Shown: positions 10,171 to 20,041 of the stretch, piece after piece
Numbering within the stretch: the first letter of the stretch is position 1
Layout of the letters: the number at the start of each line of letters is the position of its first letter
Assembly: GCA_018398765.1 (NCBI GenBank)
Contig: JAHBMJ010000720.1
Coordinates: forward strand, 51,955-85,804
Direction of reading: 5' to 3'
From: Chromera velia
Lineage: Eukaryota; Sar; Chromeraceae
DNA length: 33,850 nucleotides
Made by a program: the position numbers and the translations under genes
The notes under the pieces: model-generated
The model's database searches: none
Told to the model about the DNA's origin: nothing
The model's input: the letters and a program-made list of their open reading frames with translations, nothing else

Positions 10171-13100
10171 ATGGCATCACCCCCTTCTGAAGAGCGCTCC
10201 TCATCCGCGGCAGGGGGGGGCGGCGCCGCGGAGACAGAAGATGACGCTAGAGTGCAACAGATTGTTCGGAGTTTTGAAGAAGAAGAAGATGGTGGTGGCG
10301 GGGAAGCGAGACAGGCATCGGGTTTCGGCCAGATTGGAAGAGTGGGCCTCTCGGCAATCAGTGGCTTGAGAGTTGGACTCCGCTTTGCAACCTTCTTGTC
10401 CAAGTCTGTCCATACGGAAGCTGAACGATCCAAGTTTAGTGTTGCTCACCGATTAAGCGGGATGCACGACATCTTTTCCCTTCTCGGTGTTTGCAGCACT
10501 GGTCACCGCATTGCACGCGACGTCAATGACGTGGTCACTGAGGGGATCCATAGAGGTGAGTGCCTTCGATGGAAGCAAATCGGCGATCCATCAGCATTCT
10601 CACCGAAGAAATCATGGAAGGATCCACTCCAAGTAATTCGCTATTCAGACTTAACTGAGTCATCTTTCCCTTGCGGGGTCCATGACGGGAAATGGTACCA
10701 ACAAAAATAGGAAACTCCAATATTGCACTGCGTGTAGTCGATCGTAGGAGATGCCGGTTTCCCTCTTGCCAAACATGTTGTCCCTGCTATCTGCTCAGTC
10801 TGCCACCATTCCTTCCTCACCCGGTTTGTCCGTTCCTTCCTCTCCTCTGCAGGAGCCGACATGAGCGAGGGCGTGCTCCACAGCGGCATCGAAGCGGTTC
10901 GTCCGTCAGTCAGTCAGTGAGACAGCCAGCTTCTATCCGGTGTCTCATGCATCTTGATTGAAGGTGCAGCCCCACAAAAGAGGCACTCATGGAGTCAGGC
11001 GACCTTCTCTGCATCACTCACTCAAAAGCTAATCGAGTCTGCTCGACTTTCCTTCATGCTTCTGTCTGTATCTTGCGTATCTTGCCCCCCATTGCTCTTC
11101 CTCAGGTTCCCTCGAAAGATTTGGCCGACGCATTCTGCGGTTCAGCTTCCTTGAAACAATATTTTATTTTTGGAAGAATGATTCTGTCATGCAGGTGGCC
11201 CCTCGATTGGGTATGTGTGCGGAGTCGTGGAAGAATCGCGTGACTTCTGGACACACGGTCTTCAAAGCGTCAGTTTGTTTTTTATTTTGTTCTTTCTCTC
11301 TGCATGTTCATGGTCGGATAAGGAAAACAACAGACCCATGCTGCGTGCAGATGCCTCTGTCCAGTGTGGTGTCTCTGTGTTTCCCTGTCACTCCCTTTTG
11401 GCTCTCACCCCTCGTCATTATTTTCATTTCTCTTGTCTTTGCTGATCTCTTCGTCTGCCTCCCTGCCAAGCCCTACTGCATTTCTAACAGTCCAATTCAC
11501 CATCAGGCTTTTCCCTTGGAGTCTGATTGCAGAGCCTCAAGCACCATAGGGGCTGGCGTGGGCGGTGCCATTGGGATCTCCGGGCGCGTTCTGAACTCTG
11601 TCTTTACAGGGACGCAGTCAAGTGCGTTCGTGCTTCGGGCACGTCGGACGGACAGCAATGAATGCCCACGTATATACTGAAAATGTAGACGCAGAGAGCA
11701 AGAAAGAGGGACGAAGGCAGACAGGGAGACAAAGAGAGACAGTGTGCATTTGACCGACCCCTACACGTTGCTGGACAGGTTGACTGGCCTGGATGAGACC
11801 GAGAGACAGGGAGACGAGCACACAGGAAGATAGACAGAGGTAGAGAGAGAGGGGAAAACATGGAAGATGGTGCAAAGTGAGTCTGCATTCCCTCTCCCCC
11901 TTTTTTCTCTCTCTTTTGTCTTCCTGCAGTGCTAACCAGGGCAGATGCGGGAGTGAAGTCGGCTCTCTCAGAAGCAGGAATCGCTGTGAGTCCATCATTC
12001 GCCCCTTCCGTCCTTTTGTTCTTTCACTTTTCGCCTCCACTTCATGTTTCTTCTCATCTGCGCGGCTTTCTGGTGACTTTTTTTTCCCGTCATTCTGGAC
12101 CTCACAGCTCAAAAAACCCACCTTTTCACAGCGAATCTGGCAGATAGAGGGCAGCACAGTCCGACCGGTGTATTTCTGTGCGTTTCTTTCCTTTTTCGTT
12201 TGCACCAGCCAGATTTGCCATTCTGGTTCACTCTCCTCTTCCCTCCTCCTTCCCACGTTGATGGGGCAATTCAGGTGGACGAGTTGCGAGAGAGCGAGCT
12301 CCTGAAGGCGGCCCACATCGTTCTCTCTGTCATCGAACCCACAGGCAGTGAGTCATTGTAGACGTTTCCTTCCGTTCGGTGGGCAGACAAGCTGGCGATC
12401 TGCGCGATTCGGCACTCCTTGGAGACGGCCGAAGATGCACATTGATCTTTGAAGATTCGCTTGAAGACTGTGTGACTGAAACAAACAGACGCTTTCGAGA
12501 ATTTTCTCTATCTCCCCTTGCGTATCCTCTTGCCCTTGATTGTCTCTGCATCAGTCCTGTACAGCAAGTCTGCATGCACGCGCACACATTTCGATCGATC
12601 GTTCCTTCATTGCAGGCGAGAACCCTCTTCAATTGGGGCGCGCACTGATGGCGCTTGGGGCTTTACAGGTCTGTCTGTCTTCTGTCTGCCTGGCCTGTCT
12701 CCCTTTCTGCTGGCTTGCTTGTGAGTCTGTCTCCGCTCTATAGCTTCGAAGGCCTATGAGGGGTGTTCTGTCAGCTCTTCCGGATAGGTCTGGAACACCC
12801 TGACCTCTCTCCTATGTCTTCCGTTACTGATCCTGAGGGACTCTTTGGAACTCTAAGCCTTCTCTCTCCGCCCTCTCCTATCTCAACTCTGTTTGTCCCC
12901 ACTGCCCCCCCCCCTGCTGGGCTGCCTTCTTCCACAGGACGGAGCGCAGTCCCCCTTCCCTCCGAAGAACGGGCTTCCCCTTGATTTGGCAGAAGAGAGC
13001 AATGCGCAGCTGATGAAACTGTCAGTCTGTCAGTCAGTCAGGGAGCCAGAGAGCCAAAAGCAAAAGCAATGGGAATCGAAAAGACGGTAGTGTGGCTTCC

Positions 13101-16100
13101 AGTTCTTCATTTCTCAGCCATCTCGGCAGGTGACATCCGGTTCGCGAATGGAAGGCTAGTCGATACTGGTCGTGAAATTTGACCCTCCCTGTCTATGCGT
13201 GTTGTACACCTACTTGTTCTTTCATGCAGGCTCGCGAGGCAGTTCCGTTTTTGCCTCTCTGTGTACGGCCCCACTCCTTTGCGACGTGCGTGCGGGGTCC
13301 CTACTGCGGTCAGTCGGTCGACCGTGTCGACTCTTTCAGAGATGTACTGCGCGTCCTTTTCCGCGTTATGGTGCATCCAAGCAGATGTAAAGGTGGACTT
13401 TCGCATCGGCTTCTCCTTTTTTGAACTTCTGGCTCATTCAGTCTCCATCTGCTTGGTGGATTTTTTCTCTGATGTTCTGTCAAGTGGAAGTGCTGCTTGA
13501 TCACATACGTTCGCATATTAGGTTCAAATCGCTCTTGTCCTTGTTATGGTGGACTTGATTTCTCTGCAGGCAAACAGCAAAGAAGAGCTCCTGGAGGAGA
13601 TGACAGGCACAACCATGGCAGACGTCGTAGAATGGCAAAACACTGCACAGCTGTACAGACCGTGCTACTTGTTGAGCCTCGATCGGCGCGCAAAGGCAGT
13701 AACGCTGACAATTCGGTGAGGGCCTGTCTGTCATAAGGTCTTGCCTCCTTTCTTCCTTCCGTGACTGTTTGACTGCGTGCTTTGTTTCGTGCAAAAACTG
13801 TTCGCGTTTTTTTTTTTGCCTCCACAAACTGCGGAAGGTGCATTTCTCCCATTCTGGAAGCTGCCTTGCGAGCCTGAGCATTTCTTTGTGGTCGATATTT
13901 TCTCTTCCTCTGTCTCGCGACTCCATGCCGAATCAACACTACGGACCTGGGAAGTCGAAAAGCAGCTTTGCGGGTCTGCGGTGGTCCGGGTACACTTAGT
14001 TGAGTTCCTGGTCGTTACTGAAGGAGCAGGTGTTTCTACAAAGCATCTGTCGGTCTGCAGAAAGAAGCTTTTCGAGTAGCTTTCAAATGCAAAGCATGAT
14101 GTTCATGTTTGTCAACGATTCCTTCCTGTGTGCAGCGGAAGTTTGAGTCTCCACGACGTGCTCACAGACCTAGTCTGTCAGACAGACGAGGCAGGGCGTC
14201 ACTCGGGCATGGTGGCGGCAGCAGAGAACCTGGACGGGGAACTGCGAGAGACTGTGAGGGGGCTCCTCCGGAAACATTCGGACTATAAACTCGTAGTGCA
14301 AGTAAGTGAGTCGAAAGAAAGGGGGGGCAGTGTATTTGCATCCTGCTTATTTTCAAGGTGGTCAGAGCACATTCTGGGGGGGAGAAGGACGGGCTCCTTC
14401 CTTCCCTGTGAGGGGCGGGAAGCTGTAGACATTTCTGAAATGAGGGGCCTCTCTGTCACCTGCTCGGCTCCCTCACCCCCCCCCAATCTGATAGACTGAC
14501 TACCTGCCTGCCTGTCGGACAAAGTGACCAATTTGTGTCCTTCTTTGTGATCTACTCGGCTATGCATCCTCTTCCCATTTTTTTTTGTCGCACCAAAAAC
14601 TCATCCATCTCACGGTTCCTTCCGAATACGTACATGCAGGGTCACTCTCTTGGAGGTGCTGTTGCGACTCTGTTGTTGTTGCGGTGGAAGGACGACCCCG
14701 ACTTTGGGGGGGAGGACCCGAGCAGGCCGAGAATAAGGGCGTTCTCCTTTGCGGCCCCCTGCGTGGCGTCTCTCGAAGTGGCAATGAGCTGCAAGCAACA
14801 CGTTACATCGGTAAGTGGGTGTGTGATTTTGTCCTTCGCCTCTTTCCTCTTTCTTTCGGATGTCTCCTTTTCGCCCTTCATTTTTCTGTTCGCTTTCACC
14901 CTGTATCTTGTTTCGCTTTCGGCCTCTCTCTCTATTCCGACATCTTCTCTGCAACTCTTCTTGGGCATTTTGCAAAGAATCTGGTTCCTTTCATCTCCTT
15001 GTTTGCTGTCTGTCTATAATTGTGGTGCATCTGCAGGTCGTGTATGCTCGCGACGTTGTTTCCCGCTTGTCCCTCGGGTCTGTCCTCAACGCCCGACGCA
15101 TGATGCTACACTTAGTCAACCCGGGAGCCGCAGGGGACGCAATTCGAAGTCTGGCGTTGGAAGGCGGGTTTGCCTTTGACACCAATCAGATCAGTCATGA
15201 AGAGAGAATGCGTCTGGAGGCTGAGAGGGGGGTCGGAGGAACGCATATCTCCCCGGCAGACGAGCATGCTGCCTCAAACATCGGCCCTGCAGACCAGATG
15301 ATTCGTCTCTCTGTCGGGAGAATAGAGAGACTCCGACTAGAGAGCGCTCGGAGGGCAGAGGCCCAGAGGGGAGCCGAGGAGGAGTCGGATGGGGACGACG
15401 GGGGATCGTTCCAGTCATGTGAATCTGATGGAGAGAGACAGGGGGCGCCGGGCGGGTCAAGGCCAGGCGCCTCGTCTGCGCCTGCTGCTGCGGCGGTACC
15501 GGAAGCTTCGCCCTCGGTAGATGTCGCACGGCGGCTTCAGCGCGACACAGTGGCAGAAGCTGCGGAGGATGAGAGAGTGGCAAGCGACTGGATTGCCTCT
15601 ATAGACGAACGAAGAGTGAATGAGGGGGTTGAGCGTGAAGCTCAAGAGAGAGAAGAAAATCCAGGTGCAGCCTCTGTGCAGGCGGCTGGTGCGCCTTTGC
15701 AGGATGCAAGTGGGGAGGGTGATGGAGGTTTTGTGATGGTGGAGCGTGAGGAGGCACAACAAGAAGGCGTTCCTGTGTCTGTGCTGAGAGAGGAACGGCC
15801 TCCCAGTCTCGAAGAGGCAGAAGAGGCAGGTGAGTTTTCTTTGGTTCCGTCTTTCGCTCTGTCATCTGGAGCGGCGGCAGCGTCTGCGCCGGTGCGGCAG
15901 CCAAGCCGCAGAGGGACAGCAGACAGAGCGGAGATGGAGGGTGCGAACTTTTCAGATGCGGCCTCCTCCCACACATCAGATTCCCAAGGGGCTTCGTCCC
16001 CTTCGGCCTTCGCCCGTGCTGCAGCAGAGGTAAGGGAGGAGAGGGGCCCTGCAGCCCCTCCTGCAGCTGTGCATTCGTTTGGAGACGGCGCAGTGCCCCT

Positions 16101-18054
16101 GAACCAGCTGTCAACGCAGAAGGCTCTGCAGGTTCTCTCTGCCCTGAACAGCTGTCTGGCTATTCGCCAGGTGGAGGAGGAGCATGAGGGACGAGGCGGA
16201 GGAGGGGCGCCGGGTTCAGAACGCACACAGCAGAGTGAGAGCGAGAGGTACTGGAGACTCCAGATCAAGTCAGTCAGTCAGAAGACAGACATGCGCACAT
16301 GCACATACATCCTCACACATATGGAAAGAGAGAGAGAGGGCTCTCACCATTGCAAGCGTGAGTGTGGAGGACCGCGGGCATGCGAAGCCAGAAAATTCTG
16401 TCTGATTCGGGCAAATCACGTTATTATTCTCCCCGTTGTATTTGAGGGAGCTTCTGTACATATGCGTTGCCTGAATGAAGTGTGTACCGCCTAGCTCTTC
16501 CCCTTGTTGGTGACAAAGCATGCAATGTCCTCTGAGTACATGCAGATCGAATACTTTCCTCTTCTCATGCGCGAGGGAGTACAAAGGCGTTTGCAGCCTT
16601 TCAGAACACCCTGTTTACCGATTTCGTAGTCTTATCCTTGCACTCTGGACAGCTTTTTGTCGAACTGTATGCGACCATGGTTGGCTTTCCTGCTTCGTTT
16701 AATTTTGGGCATGAACATGCGCGGTTTTTCTGTCTGCCTGCACATGCGTGGCTGCATCATGCAGGGCGCTCCTCGACGCACTGCGGACGGAATATTTGGA
16801 GACTGACTGTGTCCTCTACCCTGCGGGTCTGTCTCTTCATTCATTTGCCTCCCTCTGCGTTTCCTGCCTCTCTGTGTGTCCATATTTTCTTTCTTTGGAT
16901 GGTGCTAGTAGGAGGGGCCGCATGTCCTTCTCGGAGAAACTGTCTCTTCTCTTTGTCCCTCAGTGTACACGCAAACACACACACACACACACACATTCTT
17001 CGGGCCGAGTTTTTTTTTCGGGCCGAGTTCTTTCCGTTGCCTTGCTCTCTCTCTTCTCGATTCCACCACACAAGTATTGTCATGTGACGGATGTCCTCCC
17101 TATTTTTCTCTCTGTCTCCCACACACAGACACACACACTGGGTGACTGCATGCGCGCAGGTCGGGTGATCCATCTGGTGCCTTCTGTCTGCTTTGATGAA
17201 GCAGACGTGCCTGTGGAAGTGCCTCTGACAGAAGGTCGGGAAGGAAAGGGTGGAGGGACAATGGCGTTTTCTCTTTTTTCTTCTCCCTTCTTGCCTTTTC
17301 CTGTCCTTGCTCCCCCCTCCCTGCATTTGTAAATCCCTCCATGTATTCTCCGACTTTCTTCCTTCGCTCTTGGTCTCTTTTCTTTTCTGCAGGAGGTTGC
17401 GTTGCTCTGGAGTGTGGAGGCGCCATTCTCGACATCTCTGCTGAGCTCTTGATGCACAGTGTCAGTTAGGAAGCGTCGGTGGGAGGTGGGGAGATTGAGG
17501 AAGACTAACTTGAACGAACCTCGCAGGTTGCATTCGGGGAATATTAAAGTCCTGCGCGTTTCGCTTTGTGCGTACAATGAGAGATGTCATCCTGTGTGTT
17601 TTTGTCGAGCGTGTTTTGCCTATCAATTGGCAAGTAACCGCACGAAGAGCAAAAGAATGAGCGCTCCCGTGTTTTGGGCCATCACTGCGGTGAAACGGTT
17701 GATGCTCTATTGCATGGACCGCTGAAAAGCACGAATTGAAATCGTCTTTTCACATTTCTGAATGGCGTCGTGGGAACCAGACATCGAACTGGAGTTGAAG
17801 ACCGACCCAGCACAGATCCGTCTTGCATGAAAATCTGTATGTGACTCACTCCCCTTCCTCCGTTTGTCTCTCCTCCTGTCATCGTGATGAACGAGTGACT
17901 GCAGTCTGCGCTCCCTGATCATCTCCCTGGCGCAATGGCCGCGGCTCTTGGAATCATCCCCCCGCTCGTTCCCGTTGTCCCCAACGAGTCTGCCTCTGCC
18001 TCTGCTGCTGCGAGCAGACCACAGACGGCGTCGAGAGGGCAGATCAGCGGGTAG
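10171..18054 (+). CDS. Class-3 lipase, sn-1 diacylglycerol lipase type, 18 exons
   Basis: Likely hydrolyses diacylglycerol or a related glycerolipid. Exons: 10171-10555, 10853-10908, 11195-11268, 11533-11621, 11930-11985, 12275-12347, 12616-12668, 12938-13020, 13230-13312, 13340-13386, 13570-13715, 14136-14301, 14640-14810, 15037-16268, 16765-16826, 17160-17234, 17393-17460, 17905-18054; about 1022 aa. TIRGSLSLHDVLTDLV (near 380-394) is the oxyanion strand. GHSLGG carries Ser440, YARDVVSRLS carries Asp500, YPAGRVIHLVP (near 923-933) precedes the final block, and PDHLPG carries His979. This order is that of DAG lipases. Between Asp and His lies an acidic Ala/Ser/Glu-rich insert (about 530-890). 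The N-terminal 300 residues are Gly-rich without clear membrane spans. Exons 4-8 and 11-18 are phase-consistent; the exon 2/3 and 9/10 edges have alternatives. Start: ATG at 10171. Confidence 0.9.
16973..16995. repeat. (CA)n microsatellite in a lipase intron
   Basis: A CA run in the intron between lipase exons 15 and 16. It is followed by a duplicated TTCGGGCCGAG separated by a T run (about 16998-17027). Confidence 0.8.
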
Positions 18055-18120
18055 AGGCTGACGGGGAGGGTGCAGTTGGAACTGCGGTCGCTTCTTCCTC
18101 GTCGTCATCCTTAGCTTGAA

Positions 18121-18960
18121 AGCCCCGTTTGTTTTAGCAATTGTTTAAGAAGTGGCCCCTTCAAAACCTTTTTTTTTACGAACCGACGCAGACACCGTAT
18201 GCAACAGTGTGCAATACTTTGCGCGACAATGTGCAGCGGACCAGCAGTCGAACAACACTTGTACATAACAGTATGATGGATATTCTATGTGGCACTTTAA
18301 CAATAGTTGTTTACTAGAGTTGTTTATCCCTGTAACACTAGATAAGACCTAGGATAAGACTTAATGCAATATTATGCAACTAATTGCAACAGCAAAATCT
18401 ATATTTTGAAAACCTGTTATATGCATATTTTTACTATAATTAAGTTAAGATATTTTAAGATTGATCATAAAAAAACCCTCTTTTATTGAAAGAGAATTGT
18501 TAACAATTTGTTTTCTAGTTTATTTTTTTAGTTCTGTCTGGAATTTTAACCTATTCTAACCTTTGGTATTGGGTCTATACTAGTCTCTACAGTATTTTTA
18601 AAAAACAGATTGTTATACTTAATTATTATTTAGTCTGCGGTGCAACCTCTAGGGGTATATCACAGCAAAAAACAAAAAAGTAACTGAAAAGTTGCCTGAA
18701 TTATTTTTTTATTTTTTTTTTCGCAACACCAAAGCAACAGTTGTGCAACACCGAAATTAACAACACCTATGCAACACCTAAACAACAGTTGTTTGCTATG
18801 TCCACTGCAAAAAAAAAAAAATTAAGCAAGAATGAGCTTAAATTATTTTTTTTTTTTCTCTGTGATAGGCCTATAGTGCAACCCATTAAACCCAAACTCT
18901 GCAGCGCCTAGAATGCTACTATAGGGATGCTAGCTTTATGCTAGACTTGTTAGTTTATCA
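18121..18960. other. AT-rich island 1
   Basis: Base composition drops sharply to AT-rich compared with the GC-balanced flanks. There are A and T homopolymers, frequent CTAG, and many copies of TGCAAC or GCAACA and the complement GTTG. No open frame of note. The edges are abrupt. It could be an old insertion (transposon or organelle-derived) or a structural element; I do not recognise it. Confidence 0.6.
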
Positions 18961-19191
18961 ATTACACCAGAAGTGTTGTTAATGCGCACGGAGGTGGACG
19001 GACGCACAGGCCACTGCACGCGCGACGCTCTGACAAAAAGAGAGATGCTGCAAAGCACCCAGACAAACAAACAACCACAGCCAGAAACATACGTAAAGCC
19101 TTTCAAATAGACGATCAAAGAACTTGCACTGCTATGCGGGTCTATAGAGGAAAAGGGGAGTAGAGAAATTCTGATGTGACACTCAGTGAAT

Positions 19192-19227
19192 CAGTGAGTG
19201 AGTGAGTCAGTCAGTCAGTCAGTCAGG
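19192..19227. repeat. (GAGT)n/(CAGT)n microsatellite
   Basis: GAGT units pass into TCAG units, followed by degenerate copies to about 19255. The TCAG motif is the one found at several splice donors in this window. Confidence 0.8.
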
Positions 19228-19587
19228 CAGCCACTCAGTTAGTCAGCTAGTCAGGCATGAGAAGAATCAGACGAAGAGCCACAAATATACAAACAGAAAA
19301 AGAGGAAAAAACAATGGCACAGCATATTGAGGAAACTGACCTGCAGCTGAGGTGAGAAAAGCAGATCTGAAGGGACCTTTCTTCTTGTCCTGTCGTTGTT
19401 TCATCTGGAACAGCATCATATGGTGTTCCTCTCCTTCTATGTTGCCTGGTAAAAGTTAGTCGGGTGGCCCAGACTCACTCTATTTACTGACAGGCTCGCT
19501 CTCCCTCTTTGCTTGTACCCCTCTCTCTGTTTTTCTCGTTCTTGACCTCTCTTCATTTGTGACAGGCTGCCGACTGCAGCCGAGAGA

Positions 19588-19592
19588 GTGTC
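19588..19592 (+). repeat. Target-site duplication GTGTC, left copy
   Basis: These five bases directly precede the 5' LTR. The same five bases directly follow the 3' LTR at 22657-22661, as expected for integrase-mediated insertion. Confidence 0.8.
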
Positions 19593-19847
19593 CGTAACGT
19601 TGTGAGGCTAGCCAGCCGTGCAACGGTACGCGAAGCAGCATGTCAGGCCATATCGAGATGCGCGCAGTTCGAGCGTATTTGCATCCATGCAATTAAGCTA
19701 CGCGCATGCATGTAGTCAGCAGTGAGTCAAGCCTTCGTATGAAAGTCTGTAAGGAAGTATCTAGAAGTAAGAACCTTGCATGAGAAAACTTCTTATACCA
19801 TATGAGCCCCGTACAACAAGCTAGCCACTGCACCACATTCCGTAGCG
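19593..19847 (+). repeat. 5' LTR (255 bp)
   Basis: Colinear without gaps with 22402-22656. It differs at ten sites, all transitions. It begins CGTAACG and ends CCGTAGCG. Its 5' part can fold: ACGTAACGTTGTG-like and GCAACGGTACG-like arms surround a GGCTAGCC palindrome. Confidence 0.9.
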
Positions 19848-19860
19848 TGGTAGCAGAACG
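19848..19860 (+). promoter_or_regulatory. Putative primer-binding site
   Basis: TGGTAGCAGAACG begins at the base after the 5' LTR. TGG complements the universal CCA end of tRNAs, and the word resembles the TGGTATCAGAGC primer site of many plant elements. The priming tRNA cannot be identified here. Confidence 0.7.
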
Positions 19861-20041
19861 AAACGATCAGCCTTAGTGGAGTTTGCAGACCGTCCGTCTC
19901 GCGTCGTGAACAGATTCTCTGTCTGACAACTTCACACAGCTTGCACTGACTACGCACGCAACCACTGCAACAAACAGAAAGTACGAGTTCATTGCTCGGC
20001 CTTGTGAAAAGTTCTTAAAAGTCTTTAGTAGCACGTCGGTC

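Larger units (their letters stand above)
18055..19592. other. Intergenic 3' flank of the lipase gene
   Basis: After the lipase TAG, about 1.5 kb runs to the retrotransposon with no secure gene. It contains the AT-rich island (18121-18960), a GAGT/CAGT microsatellite and, just before the element, a long pyrimidine tract ending in GTGACAG (about 19497-19565). That tract would make a good splice acceptor, so a last exon of an unknown plus-strand gene may start at 19566. Confidence 0.5.

Noticed and set aside
13830-13999. HFFVVDIFSSS-like open stretch as a lipase exon
   Set aside because: It cannot splice in phase to the GSLSLHDVLTDL exon. The exon at 13570-13715 does and gives the expected TIRGSLSL junction.
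16549-16620. IEYFPLLMREGVQRRLQ-like open stretch after lipase exon 14
   Set aside because: The direct splice 16268 to 16765 keeps frame and gives ALLDALRTEYLE leading into YPAGRVIHLV, so this stretch is intronic.
17527-17547. Short last lipase exon reading VAFGEY then TAA
   Set aside because: It keeps frame, but the exon at 17905-18054 also keeps frame and supplies the conserved PDHLPG block expected at the end of DAG-lipase domains.
17707-18108. 133-aa minus-strand open frame at the end of the lipase gene
   Set aside because: It overlaps the last lipase exon and is Arg/Ser-rich without conserved pattern.
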